Below are positions 1 to 7,018 of a stretch of DNA of 17,096 nt, in pieces. The DNA is taken from NCBI GenBank assembly GCA_031732875.1, contig JAVMKL010000246.1:1-17096 (forward strand), read 5' to 3'. Each line of letters begins with the position of its first letter. The first letter of the stretch is position 1. This DNA is from JAVMKJ01 sp031732875 (GTDB lineage Bacteria > Pseudomonadota > Gammaproteobacteria > Competibacterales > Competibacteraceae). The notes beneath the pieces were generated by a model that did no database searches, was not told the origin of the DNA, and saw nothing but the letters and a program-made list of their open reading frames with translations. Made by a program: the position numbers and the translations under genes.

Positions 1-21
1 CGCCGGGGAGCGCTGAACCGC

Positions 22-2334
22 CTACGGCGCGGTCCAGTAATGGCGATACTCCCGCCGGTAGCGCTCCGGCTCCAGCGATTGACCGGGTTCCAACCTGAAC
101 GTGAGCGCGCCCTCGTCGGAGGCGTTCAGCAGCGTGGCACCGGTCGCCTGATAGCGGGCCACGGTCTCGGGACGCGGATAGCCGAAGCGATTGCGGTAGC
201 CGGTCGCCAATAGTACATACTGGGGCTGCACGGCGTTCAGAAACACGGGCGTGGACAGATTGCGGTGACCGTGATGCGGCGCGACCAGCACCTCGGCGGC
301 CAATTCGGCGCCGTGGGTCGAAGCCAGCACGGTTTCGGCGGCGGTTTCGATATCGCCCGGCAACAGTACCCGGCCCGCCGCGCCTTCCACCTTCAGCACG
401 CAGGACGCATTGTCGTCGCTGAAACCGGCTGGCGGCGGATGCAGCATCCGAAACCGCACCCCGTCCCATTCCCACGCCTGCCCCACCCGACAGGGTTCGG
501 CCCCATCAATCGGCGTCCGTTCCGAGTTGGAGGTGAGAATGCGCGCCACCGGCATCAGTTCCCGCAGCGACCGCACCCCGCCGGTATGCTGGCCGTCGGC
601 ATGACTGACGATCAGGGTATCGACCTGGATTGCGCCCTGCTGGCGCAGGAAGGGAACCAGCACCGCGCGCCCGGCATCGAGCGTGGTTCCCAGTTTCGGG
701 CCGGTATCGTAGACCAGCACGTGATGCCGGGTCCGTACCACCGCCGCCAGCCCCTGGCCCGCGTCCAGCAGGGTGAACCAGAACCCGCCCGGTTCCGGCG
801 CGCTCGCCGGCGGCCACAACAGCGGCAAACACAGCGGCAAGCCCAGCCAGCGGCCCGGCAGGCCGCGGGGGGCCAGCAACAGCGCCAGGCCAGGCAACGC
901 GAACGCCAGCGTCCACAGCGGCGGCGCCGGACGGTAGAGCACCATGCCCGGCAGGCGGTCCAGCCAAACCATGATGTGCCACAGGCCATCCATGGCGAGC
1001 GCCGCCAGTTCCAGCAGAGCCGTTTGCGCCGCGATGCTGACTGGACCCGCCAGCACCGCCAACAGGCTCAGCGGCAACACCGTGCAATCCACCCAGGGAA
1101 TGGCGATCAGGTTGGCCAGCGGCGACAACAGCGGGAACTGTTGAAAAAACACCAGGGTCGGCGGCAACATCGCCAGGGTGATGCTGAGTTGCAAACCGAG
1201 GGTCTGGCCGAGCAGCCGGCCTTCGCGCCAGCGGCCGCCGACGGTGTACAGAATCACCGCCACCGCCCCGAACGACAGCCAGAACCCGGCCAGCAACGGC
1301 GCGCCGGGATCCACGATCAGCACCGCCATCAGCGCCAAGGCCAAAATACGGCTGGGCGCGACCGGCCGCAGGATCAGCAGGGCGGTCATCGCCACCACCG
1401 CCATCAGAAACGAGCGTTGCGCCGGCACCGACAACCCGGACAGCAAAGTATAACCGCCCGCCCCCAGCACCGTCGCCAGCGCCGCCGCGCGGGTGGCCGG
1501 CCAGCGTAGCGCCAACGGCGGAATCCGGCTCCACCCGATCCAGACCAGGCCGAACACGATCCCGGCCACTAGGCCGATATGCGAGCCGGAAATGGACATC
1601 AGGTGCCCGATGCCGGTGCGGTTGAATACGTCCCACTGCCACGGGCTGATGCCGCCCTCCTCACCCACCGCCAGCGCGACCAGAATGCCGGCGTAGGGAT
1701 TGCCGGGCAGCAGGCGGTGGAAACGATCGGCGACGCGCTGGCGGTAGCGATCCAGCGGATAACGCTCGGCTTCGACCAACAGACGCGGCGGCGGCCGGGA
1801 ACGGATCGTGCCGGTGGCGACGATGCCCTTGGCGTACAGCCAGCGCTCGTAGTCGAAACCGCCCGGATCGAGCAGGCCGCGCGGCCGTTTCAGCCGCACC
1901 GCAAACCTCCAGCGGTCGCCGACCCGCAAGGCCGGGCGTGCCGCCGCCGCGCCGCCATCCGCTTCGTCGTCGTTCCACCACGCCAGCCGCAGGCGCTGGC
2001 CAGCAAGCGGCGCCGGTTGCTCCCCGCGCCCGGCCTGCTCCACCACGAACTCGAACCGGGCGTTGCGCCACTCGTGGTCGGGAATGCTGGCGATCCAGCC
2101 TTCGACCTGAAGGTCGACGCCTTCCAGTTCCGCCGGCAACACCATGGGCGGCGGCGCGAGCAGCAACGCCCACAGGAATCCGGCCACGCCCCAGGCGGGC
2201 AGGCGCAACGGAGGAACCAACGCCAGCACCAGCAACGTGATGGGTAGCGCCCAAGTCCAGCCACGCACCGGCAATTCCGGCAACGCCTGGAAGAACAGAA
2301 TTCCGATCAGAAAGACGACGGCTCCCAGGCGCAT
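22..2334 (-). CDS. comEC: ComEC/Rec2-family DNA uptake channel protein (770 aa)
   Basis: Inner-membrane channel that moves single-stranded DNA into the cytoplasm during natural transformation. In order I see two hydrophobic N-terminal segments (about 1-60), a soluble OB-like region (about 70-185), the polytopic competence domain (about 205-500) with the family signature GHLMSISGSHIGL near 243-255, and a C-terminal metallo-beta-lactamase-like domain from about 517. The latter has LLDAGQG (522-528), VYDTG (541-545), GD (660-661), APHHG (685-689) and the proteobacterial TGYRNRFGYP (711-720). Oddity: the usual SHxDxDH motif reads SHADGQH (577-583), so the Asp before the last His is Gln. The ATG lies 17 nt after the lolD stop without a strong ribosome site, suggesting cotranscription with lolCD. 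Length is typical of full-length proteobacterial homologues. Family call is secure; hydrolase activity is doubtful. Confidence 0.95.
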   Translation of the reverse strand: MRLGAVVFLIGILFFQALPELPVRGWTWALPITLLVLALVPPLRLPAWGVAGFLWALLLAPPPMVLPAELEGVDLQVEGWIASIPDHEWRNARFEFVVEQAGRGEQPAPLAGQRLRLAWWNDDEADGGAAAARPALRVGDRWRFAVRLKRPRGLLDPGGFDYERWLYAKGIVATGTIRSRPPPRLLVEAERYPLDRYRQRVADRFHRLLPGNPYAGILVALAVGEEGGISPWQWDVFNRTGIGHLMSISGSHIGLVAGIVFGLVWIGWSRIPPLALRWPATRAAALATVLGAGGYTLLSGLSVPAQRSFLMAVVAMTALLILRPVAPSRILALALMAVLIVDPGAPLLAGFWLSFGAVAVILYTVGGRWREGRLLGQTLGLQLSITLAMLPPTLVFFQQFPLLSPLANLIAIPWVDCTVLPLSLLAVLAGPVSIAAQTALLELAALAMDGLWHIMVWLDRLPGMVLYRPAPPLWTLAFALPGLALLLAPRGLPGRWLGLPLCLPLLWPPASAPEPGGFWFTLLDAGQGLAAVVRTRHHVLVYDTGPKLGTTLDAGRAVLVPFLRQQGAIQVDTLIVSHADGQHTGGVRSLRELMPVARILTSNSERTPIDGAEPCRVGQAWEWDGVRFRMLHPPPAGFSDDNASCVLKVEGAAGRVLLPGDIETAAETVLASTHGAELAAEVLVAPHHGHRNLSTPVFLNAVQPQYVLLATGYRNRFGYPRPETVARYQATGATLLNASDEGALTFRLEPGQSLEPERYRREYRHYWTAP

Positions 2335-2352
2335 GGGGCAGTCACCAGCGGT

Positions 2353-3060
2353 TCAGCATTCCCGCACCAGCACTCCGTCCGCCAGCCGCCATATCGCGTC
2401 CATCCGGGCCGCCAGCCCGGGATCGTGGGTGACCACGACGAAACTGGTCCCCAGATCGCGGTTCAATTCCAGCATCAGCTCGAATACGTGCTCGGCGCTG
2501 TGCCGGTCGAGATTGCCGGTCGGCTCGTCGGCCAGCACGCAGGCCGGCTGGGTAATCAGGGCCCGCGCCACCGCCGCCCGCTGCCGTTCGCCGCCGGACA
2601 GCTCGCCCGGCTTGTGCTTCAGGCGCTGGTCCAGCCCGACCCGTCCCAGCAACTCCACCGCCCGTTTCGTCGCCCCGGCCGGCTTCTCACCCCGGATCAG
2701 CAGCGGCATCGCCACGTTCTCCAACGCGGTAAATTCGGGCAACAGATGATGGAACTGATAGACGAACCCCAGCCAGCGGTTGCGCAGCCGACCCCGTCCG
2801 GCGTCGCCCAGCCGGCTCAATTCCTGGCCGGCCACCCACACCGAACCGGCGGTCGGCGTATCCAGCCCGCCCAGCAGATGCAGCAACGTGCTCTTGCCCG
2901 AGCCGGAACTGCCGACGATCGCCAACCGCTCGCCGCGGCGCACCGGCAAATCGACCTGTTTTAAAACCTCCAGCCGCTCGCTGCCTTCCCGGAAGAATTT
3001 GGCCAACCGCCGGCATTCCAGCACCACTTCTTCCACCGCATCCCCTGCTCTCTCATTCAT
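2353..3060 (-). CDS. lolD: LolD, ATPase of the lipoprotein-releasing ABC transporter (235 aa)
   Basis: Cytoplasmic ATPase that powers extraction of outer-membrane lipoproteins from the inner membrane and their handover to LolA. Visible motifs: Walker A GSSGSGKST (50-58), Q-loop YQFHHLLPEF (101-110, the characteristic LolD version), signature LSGGE (154-158), Walker B with VLADEPTGNLD (175-185) and H-loop THD (211-213). Length matches the family (about 230 aa). The frame is open further upstream, to 3162, but that extension lies inside lolC and is not LolD-like. The ATG at 3060 has a GGAGG (3070-3074) nine bases before it and fits the family N-terminus. It overlaps the end of lolC by 8 nt, so translational coupling is likely. 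Confidence 0.96.
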   Translation of the reverse strand: MNERAGDAVEEVVLECRRLAKFFREGSERLEVLKQVDLPVRRGERLAIVGSSGSGKSTLLHLLGGLDTPTAGSVWVAGQELSRLGDAGRGRLRNRWLGFVYQFHHLLPEFTALENVAMPLLIRGEKPAGATKRAVELLGRVGLDQRLKHKPGELSGGERQRAAVARALITQPACVLADEPTGNLDRHSAEHVFELMLELNRDLGTSFVVVTHDPGLAARMDAIWRLADGVLVREC

Positions 3061-4303
3061 AACGCAACGCCTCCGCCGGCTGGGTCCGGGCCGCGCGCCA
3101 AGCCGGATAGAGCGTCGCCAACACCGCCAGCCCGAACGCCACCAGCCCGATGCTGGAGACATCGCCCCATTGCACCTGCGACGGTAAATCGCTGATCAGG
3201 TATACATCCGGCGCCAGGAACTTGATGCCGAACACCCGCTCGATGAACGGCACCACCACGTCCACGTGGGTTGCCAGCGCCACCCCGCCGATCAACCCCA
3301 GCAGCGTACCGACCAGGCCGATGGTAATGCCCTGGACGATGAAGATGCCCATGATGCTGAGCGGCGTCGCCCCCAGCGTGCGCAGAATGGCGATATCGGC
3401 CTGCTTGTCGGTCACCACCATGACCAAAGCCGACACGATGTTGAAGGCCGCCACCGCCACGATCAGGGTCAGGATCACGAACATCGCCGTCTTCTCGATC
3501 TGGACCGCTCGAAAGAAGCTGGCGTGATCCTGGGTCCAGTCGCGCGCCGCGAAGCCATCGGGCAACTGGTCGGCGAGTTCGCGGACCAGTCGCGGCGCTC
3601 GAAACAGGTCGCGCAGCTTCAACCGCACGCCGTTGACCGCGCCCTCAGGAAACTGAAAGAGCCGGCCGGCGTCGGCGACGTGCACCAGCGCCAGACCCCG
3701 ATCGTACTCGTACATGCCGGCTTCGAAGACGCCGACCACGTCGAAACGCTTCAGCCGCGGCAACACCCCCGCCGGAGTGACGTTGGCCTGCGGAGTGATG
3801 ACCGTCACCTTGTCGCCCACCGTCACCCCCAGGGCGTTGGCCAGGGCCTTGCCGAGAATGATGCCGAACTCGCCGGGGCGTAGGTCGTCCAGCGAACCGC
3901 GGACCATCTTGCCCCCGATGTCGGATATCTTCCGTTCTTCCTGCGGCAGGATGCCCTGAACCAGCGCGCCGCTGACCAGGGAAGCGTGATTGAGCATCGC
4001 CTCGCCGCGGATAAAGGGTGCCCCATTCATCACCTCGGGATCGCGCAGGGCCTGCTCCCGCACCGCCTGCCAATCGTCCACCAACCCGTTCCAGCGGCTG
4101 ATGGTGGCATGGGCGGTCATCGACAGAATGCGCCCGCGCAGTTCCTGCTGGAAGCCGTTCATGACCGACAATACGGTGATCAATGCGGTGATGCCCAGGG
4201 CGATGCCCAGCATCGAGGTCAGCGAGATGAAGGAAATGAAGTGATTGCGGCGTTTGGCGCGGGTATAGCGCAGGCCGATGAACAGCTCCAGGGGACGAAA
4301 CAT
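3053..4303 (-). CDS. lolC: LolC/LolE-family lipoprotein-releasing permease (416 aa)
   Basis: Membrane subunit of the lipoprotein-releasing ABC transporter, partner of LolD. Layout fits the MacB/FtsX-type fold: TM1 about 23-48 ending in VLSVMNGF (44-51), a large periplasmic domain about 55-265, then three TM segments at about 273-298, 315-345 and 383-402. The coupling-helix region AILRTLGATPLSIMG (305-319) and C-terminus YPAWRAARTQPAEALRYE (399-416) are family hallmarks. ATG 4303 is chosen over a GTG two codons upstream (4309), because GGGA lies about 8 nt before the ATG and only about 2 nt before the GTG. Only one permease gene is present here, as in organisms with a single hybrid permease (LolF). 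Whether this is LolC, LolE or LolF cannot be fixed without the rest of the genome. Confidence 0.93.
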   Translation of the reverse strand: MFRPLELFIGLRYTRAKRRNHFISFISLTSMLGIALGITALITVLSVMNGFQQELRGRILSMTAHATISRWNGLVDDWQAVREQALRDPEVMNGAPFIRGEAMLNHASLVSGALVQGILPQEERKISDIGGKMVRGSLDDLRPGEFGIILGKALANALGVTVGDKVTVITPQANVTPAGVLPRLKRFDVVGVFEAGMYEYDRGLALVHVADAGRLFQFPEGAVNGVRLKLRDLFRAPRLVRELADQLPDGFAARDWTQDHASFFRAVQIEKTAMFVILTLIVAVAAFNIVSALVMVVTDKQADIAILRTLGATPLSIMGIFIVQGITIGLVGTLLGLIGGVALATHVDVVVPFIERVFGIKFLAPDVYLISDLPSQVQWGDVSSIGLVAFGLAVLATLYPAWRAARTQPAEALRYE

Positions 4304-4350
4304 GGGCACGATCCCGATCGGAAGTGACGGTGGTTGCCGGAAAGCGCGCC

Positions 4351-4356
4351 ATTATA
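4351..4356 (-). promoter_or_regulatory. Possible -10 element for lolC-lolD-comEC
   Basis: A perfect TATAAT on the minus strand, about 48 nt upstream of the lolC ATG, in the otherwise GC-rich comEA-lolC gap. No good -35 lies 16-18 nt upstream (CGCCTC at 17 nt), and that position is inside the preceding hairpin. It may be a promoter or simply the AT-rich tail of the terminator. Confidence 0.3.
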
Positions 4357-4359
4357 AAG

Positions 4360-4386
4360 CCTTGACCGCCTAAGAGGCGGCCAAGG
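4360..4386 (-). terminator. Hairpin downstream of comEA, probable terminator
   Basis: An 11-bp stem with one G-T pair (arms CCTTGGCCGCC and GGCGGTCAAGG, 5-nt loop TCTTA) is followed by CTTTATAAT. The stem is strong but the U-tract is short and interrupted. It lies 43-69 nt after the comEA stop and probably separates comEA from the lol genes. Confidence 0.5.
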
Positions 4387-4391
4387 TTGCG

Positions 4392-4414
4392 GTCGATCTG
4401 GAATAAAGATCGAC
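4392..4414 (-). other. Second inverted repeat after comEA
   Basis: Perfect 8-bp stem GTCGATCT/AGATCGAC with a 7-nt loop, located between the comEA stop and the hairpin at 4360-4386. No U-tract follows, so it is more likely an RNA 3'-end structure than a terminator in its own right. Confidence 0.45.
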
Positions 4415-4429
4415 GCGATGATTACGCGA

Positions 4430-4843
4430 CTACTGCTTGGGTGGCGGTGGCGTGGTCGGAACCGTCGGAGCCTTTGGCGTCGTGGGCATCGCCGGCATCG
4501 CCGGAGCCTTTGGCGTCGTGGGCATCGCCGGCATCGCCGGAGCGGTCGGAACGGCTGGGGCGGCCGCGGCGCCGCCTACTGTCAACATGCCTGGGTTGTC
4601 CGCCAGCAATTTTTGCAATCCCTTTTCCTTGATGCCGGGAACCTTGGTTAGCTCGTCTACCGACTTGAAGGGACCGTTGGCTTCTCGGTACTTGACGATA
4701 TCCGCCGCTTTCGCGGGACCGATTCCCTTCAAGGACTTCTCCAACTGCTCGGCGGTCGCCGTGTTGATGTCCACGGTTTGCGCAAAGGTCACGACGGAGA
4801 ACAGCAGCAAGGCGAAAGCCAGAATAATGTTAATAAATCTCAT
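4430..4843 (-). CDS. comEA: ComEA-like secreted helix-hairpin-helix DNA-binding protein (137 aa)
   Basis: Probable periplasmic DNA receptor that helps pull transforming DNA across the outer membrane. Residues 1-21 are a signal peptide (MRFINIILAFALLLFSVVTFA). Residues 23-88 carry the ComEA core: VDINTATAEQL, first hairpin LKGIGPAKAADIV (38-50), FKSVDELTKV, second hairpin VPGIKEKGLQKLL (68-80). Residues 91-137 form an Ala/Pro-rich tail containing APAMPAMPTTPK twice (101-112, 113-124) and ending in PTTPPPPKQ. The start is set by the signal peptide and by AGGAGG (4851-4856) seven bases upstream; the frame is open further upstream, to 4960, without a matching signal. The tail is unusual, since many single-domain ComEA proteins end soon after the second hairpin. 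A general periplasmic HhH role is the alternative if the strain is not competent. Confidence 0.88.
   Translation of the reverse strand: MRFINIILAFALLLFSVVTFAQTVDINTATAEQLEKSLKGIGPAKAADIVKYREANGPFKSVDELTKVPGIKEKGLQKLLADNPGMLTVGGAAAAPAVPTAPAMPAMPTTPKAPAMPAMPTTPKAPTVPTTPPPPKQ
4466..4543 (-). repeat. 36-bp tandem repeat, about 2.2 copies, inside comEA
   Basis: Two exact 36-bp units (4467-4502 and 4503-4538) plus a partial third encode the duplicated 12-residue APAMPAMPTTPK of the ComEA tail. The unit is a multiple of three, so copy-number change would keep the frame. Smaller internal direct repeats (GCATCGCCG twice per unit) are also visible. Confidence 0.95.
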
Positions 4844-4902
4844 TATGATTCCTCCTGTTAGATGAAGAATCTGCGGACCGTAAACAGTCGGCATCAGAAT
4901 GA

Positions 4903-4930
4903 AACATAGAACGAATATGTGAAAATGCAA
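4903..4930 (-). promoter_or_regulatory. Weak promoter candidate for comEA
   Basis: TTGCAT (4925-4930) and TATGTT (4903-4908) are 16 nt apart on the minus strand, in the only AT-rich part of the lapB-comEA gap, about 60 nt upstream of the comEA ATG. Both boxes are imperfect. The terminator just upstream (4976-5001) makes a separate comEA promoter likely somewhere here. Confidence 0.3.
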
Positions 4931-4975
4931 CTCGAGCAGACGCGATGGTGACACCACCACGCGCGGAAAAGCTGG

Positions 4976-5001
4976 AAAATTCGGGAAAGATCGATTCCCG
5001 A
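4976..5001 (-). terminator. Intrinsic terminator after lapB
   Basis: Seven-bp perfect stem TCGGGAA/TTCCCGA with a 7-nt loop, followed by ATTTTCC. It begins 4 nt after the lapB stop codon and would end the lapAB transcript before comEA. The T-tract is only four bases long. Confidence 0.6.
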
Positions 5002-5005
5002 CCCT

Positions 5006-6175
5006 TCAGGCATTGGTCTTCATGACCAGGTCGGGCATCGGTTTGATGGTGTTCCACTGCAAGCAACTGGGGCAACACCAGTGCAGGGACTTGACGACGA
5101 AGCCGCAGTTGCCGCAACGATAGCGGGCGGCGCTGTTGAGCATCTGGGTGCTGATGCAGTGCAAGGCCCGCAGGTCGGCGTATTCCGCGCCCTCGCCCCG
5201 CGCCAGCTTGATTTCGACCAACCGGCGCAACCCGAGAAGGGTTGGATATTCCCGAAGCTCGCGTTCGAGAAACTGAAGCGCCGCTTCCTGACCTTCCTGC
5301 CGCAACAGCCACTCCGCTAAGGCATCGGTGACTCGGCCGCCATGGTCTCGTTCCTGCACCTTCCGCAGGTAGGTTACCCATTCATCGATACGCCCCAGCG
5401 CGTTGTAGCACTGGCTGAGCGGTGCGATCACCTCCGGGAAATAACCTCGATCCTGCCGTTCGACCGCCTGGAATACCACGATGGCTTCCCGATGATCTCC
5501 CGCCCGCATTGCCAGACGCCCCAGCAACAGGCTGGCGCGGGTACAGTCGGGATCGCGCGCCAACGCATCGAGCAACCACGTTCTGGCCTCGGCGCCTTCG
5601 TGCCGCGAATTGGCTTCCTCGGCCAGCTCGCAGCAGAAATGTGCGGTTTGCCGTCGCTTGGATTCGCCGCTGATCCGTTCCAGGCGATCGCTGAAAGCGA
5701 TCGCCTTCCGCCAGTCCTTCTCCTGTTGAAAGATGTGAATCAAACGGGAGAGCGCGACCTCCGTGTGATCGGGTTGATCCACCAGTTCCTGGAACAGCGC
5801 CTCGGCCCGATCGAACAAACCGGCCCGCAAGTAATCCTCGCCGAGTTCCAGCACGGCGCGACGGCGCTGGTCGGCGGTCAGATTGGAACGGGCAATCAGG
5901 CTGCCATGAATGTGGATCGCTCGGTCGGCCTCGCCGCGTCGGCGGAACAGGTTGCCCAAGGCAAGATGCGTTTCGGCGGTATCCCGGTCCACATCGGCCA
6001 TGCGGGTAAAGACTTCGATGGCCTGATCGGGCTTGTCGTCGATCAGGTAATTCAATCCCTTGAAATAATCGGCGCTGCGGACCGTCGCGCCGTTGCGGTC
6101 CGCGTACTCGCGCCTGGCCACCCACCAGCCGGAGGCAGCGGCCACCGGCAGCAGCAGCCACAGTAATTCCATCAT
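5006..6175 (-). CDS. lapB: LapB (YciM), LPS assembly/LpxC-regulating TPR protein (389 aa)
   Basis: Membrane-anchored cytoplasmic adaptor that links lipopolysaccharide synthesis to FtsH degradation of LpxC. The N-terminus MMELLWLLLPVAAASGWW is the conserved single anchor. A series of TPR helices follows (for example ETHLALGNLFRRRGEADRAI, about 67-86). A C-terminal rubredoxin-like zinc knuckle is visible: C354xxC357 and C368xxC371, with an extra Cys at 367, then WNTIKP. Length equals the E. coli protein. Two adjacent ATGs (6175 and 6172) are possible; I take the first because it aligns with the E. coli start, although the short AGG upstream is better spaced for the second. It follows lapA by 25 nt and is closed by a terminator. 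Confidence 0.96.
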   Translation of the reverse strand: MMELLWLLLPVAAASGWWVARREYADRNGATVRSADYFKGLNYLIDDKPDQAIEVFTRMADVDRDTAETHLALGNLFRRRGEADRAIHIHGSLIARSNLTADQRRRAVLELGEDYLRAGLFDRAEALFQELVDQPDHTEVALSRLIHIFQQEKDWRKAIAFSDRLERISGESKRRQTAHFCCELAEEANSRHEGAEARTWLLDALARDPDCTRASLLLGRLAMRAGDHREAIVVFQAVERQDRGYFPEVIAPLSQCYNALGRIDEWVTYLRKVQERDHGGRVTDALAEWLLRQEGQEAALQFLERELREYPTLLGLRRLVEIKLARGEGAEYADLRALHCISTQMLNSAARYRCGNCGFVVKSLHWCCPSCLQWNTIKPMPDLVMKTNA

Positions 6176-6200
6176 GGCCTAGCGGAATGCTCCCGGCACG

Positions 6201-6503
6201 TCAACGCCCATCCCTTCCGGCCTTCTTAGCCAACAGGTTGATTTCCTGATCCTTGCCGGATACAGCCTGCCGGAGCCGGGCAACCTGCCAGCGCAAAGGC
6301 AATACGACAAACGCTCCCACCAATAGCGTGACCACCACTCCCGCGGCGAAGGCGCACACCACCACCAGCGATAGTGGCAAGGTCGCCGTGCCCAGCAGAT
6401 AGTTCACGAGGACCGGGTCGGCGTGCAGCGTGGAAAACTCCACCCCCACCAGCAACACGACCAGCAGAATCGCGGCAATCAGAACGAATTTAATCCAGAA
6501 CAT
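6201..6503 (-). CDS. lapA: LapA (YciS), DUF1049 inner-membrane protein (100 aa)
   Basis: Small inner-membrane partner of LapB in control of LPS assembly. Two hydrophobic segments are visible (about 4-22 and 40-68), joined by a short loop with HADP, then a basic and charged C-terminal helix (RWQVARLRQAVSGKDQEINLL) of the kind that ends in the cytoplasm. Length and two-TM topology match the DUF1049 family. AGGGGA lies five bases upstream of the ATG. The lapA-lapB order is conserved in gammaproteobacteria, which supports the call. Confidence 0.93.
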   Translation of the reverse strand: MFWIKFVLIAAILLVVLLVGVEFSTLHADPVLVNYLLGTATLPLSLVVVCAFAAGVVVTLLVGAFVVLPLRWQVARLRQAVSGKDQEINLLAKKAGRDGR

Positions 6504-6535
6504 CGGTTTCCCCTGCCAGAACAGCCTGAAGATCG

Positions 6536-6547
6536 GTTGGCGCCAAC
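6536..6547. promoter_or_regulatory. 12-bp perfect palindrome in the lapA leader
   Basis: GTTGGCGCCAAC is a perfect palindrome lying between the predicted lapA -10 box and the lapA start codon. Its position would suit a repressor operator or a small RNA structure. No known regulator is assigned. Confidence 0.3.
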
Positions 6548-6567
6548 GGTTTTCGCTCGTCGCGCCG

Positions 6568-6596
6568 ATTTTGATTCATCGCCTTCAGCCTCTCAA
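6568..6596 (-). promoter_or_regulatory. Sigma70-like promoter for lapA-lapB
   Basis: TTGAGA (6591-6596) and CAAAAT (6568-6573) are exactly 17 nt apart, about 65 nt upstream of the lapA ATG and just after the ihfB terminator. The -35 matches 5 of 6 consensus bases and the -10 matches 4 of 6. Confidence 0.5.
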
Positions 6597-6598
6597 CA

Positions 6599-6626
6599 AA
6601 AAACCCACTCTATAGCATGGGTTTTT
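6599..6626 (-). terminator. Intrinsic terminator after ihfB
   Basis: Nine-bp perfect stem AAAAACCCA/TGGGTTTTT with a 10-nt loop. On the minus strand it is followed by a further T, then GTT, giving a T6 run. The symmetry means it could also terminate from the plus strand, but no plus-strand gene is seen. It ends the rpsA-ihfB transcript. Confidence 0.65.
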
Positions 6627-6682
6627 GAACGGTGGATGACGATCGACAATCTGCCGCAGATCGTTTTGGATATCCTCGGACA

Positions 6683-6991
6683 TCATAAAAAGCCGTCATC
6701 ATGATCGTGATAATGGCCGTTGACCCGTTCGCGCAATTCCTTACCAGGCTTGAAGTGCGGAACGTATTTGCCGACCAGCGTCACGGCATCGCCCGTCTTG
6801 GGATTGCGTCCGACCCGCGGAGGCCGAAAATGAAGCGAAAAGCTGCCAAAACCTCGAACTTCGATCCGTTCGCCACCGGCTAACGATTCGCTCATTTGTT
6901 CCAGCATGGTCTTGACCGCTTGCTCGACATCCTTATAGGGAATGTCGCTACGTTTGCGCGCGAGGATCTCGATCAATTCCGATTTCGTCAT
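6683..6991 (-). CDS. ihfB: Integration host factor beta subunit (102 aa)
   Basis: Half of the IHF heterodimer, a sequence-specific DNA-bending protein acting in recombination, replication and transcription. The start MTKSELIEIL, GERIEVRGFGSFSLHFR (40-56), GRNPKTGD (61-68, with the intercalating Pro64) and GKYVPHFKPGKELRERV (74-90) are IhfB features. The E44/R46 pair that reads the IHF site in E. coli is retained. AGGGGG lies seven bases before the ATG. The protein is about 8 residues longer than E. coli IhfB, ending in an unusual His/Asp-rich GHYHDHDDGFL. It lies 138 bp downstream of rpsA, as in E. coli and Pseudomonas, and no clear own promoter is seen in that GC-rich gap. Confidence 0.96.
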   Translation of the reverse strand: MTKSELIEILARKRSDIPYKDVEQAVKTMLEQMSESLAGGERIEVRGFGSFSLHFRPPRVGRNPKTGDAVTLVGKYVPHFKPGKELRERVNGHYHDHDDGFL

Positions 6992-7018
6992 GAAATTTCC
7001 CCCTAACGAGCGGTGAGA

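Noticed and set aside
1..21. Another gene at the left edge
   Set aside because: Only 21 bases follow the comEC stop and no start codon is visible on the minus strand.
265..1509. A 414-codon plus-strand open frame opposite comEC
   Set aside because: Its product is Arg/Gln/His-rich low-complexity sequence with no recognisable motif, typical of the antisense of a GC-rich gene; comEC has clear conserved motifs.
3061..3162. A 34-codon extension of lolD inside lolC
   Set aside because: It is Arg/Trp-rich and not LolD-like; the ATG at 3060 has a GGAGG and matches the family start.
4844..4960. A 39-codon extension of comEA
   Set aside because: It would bury the signal peptide in the interior of the protein, whereas the ATG at 4843 is preceded by AGGAGG at ideal spacing.
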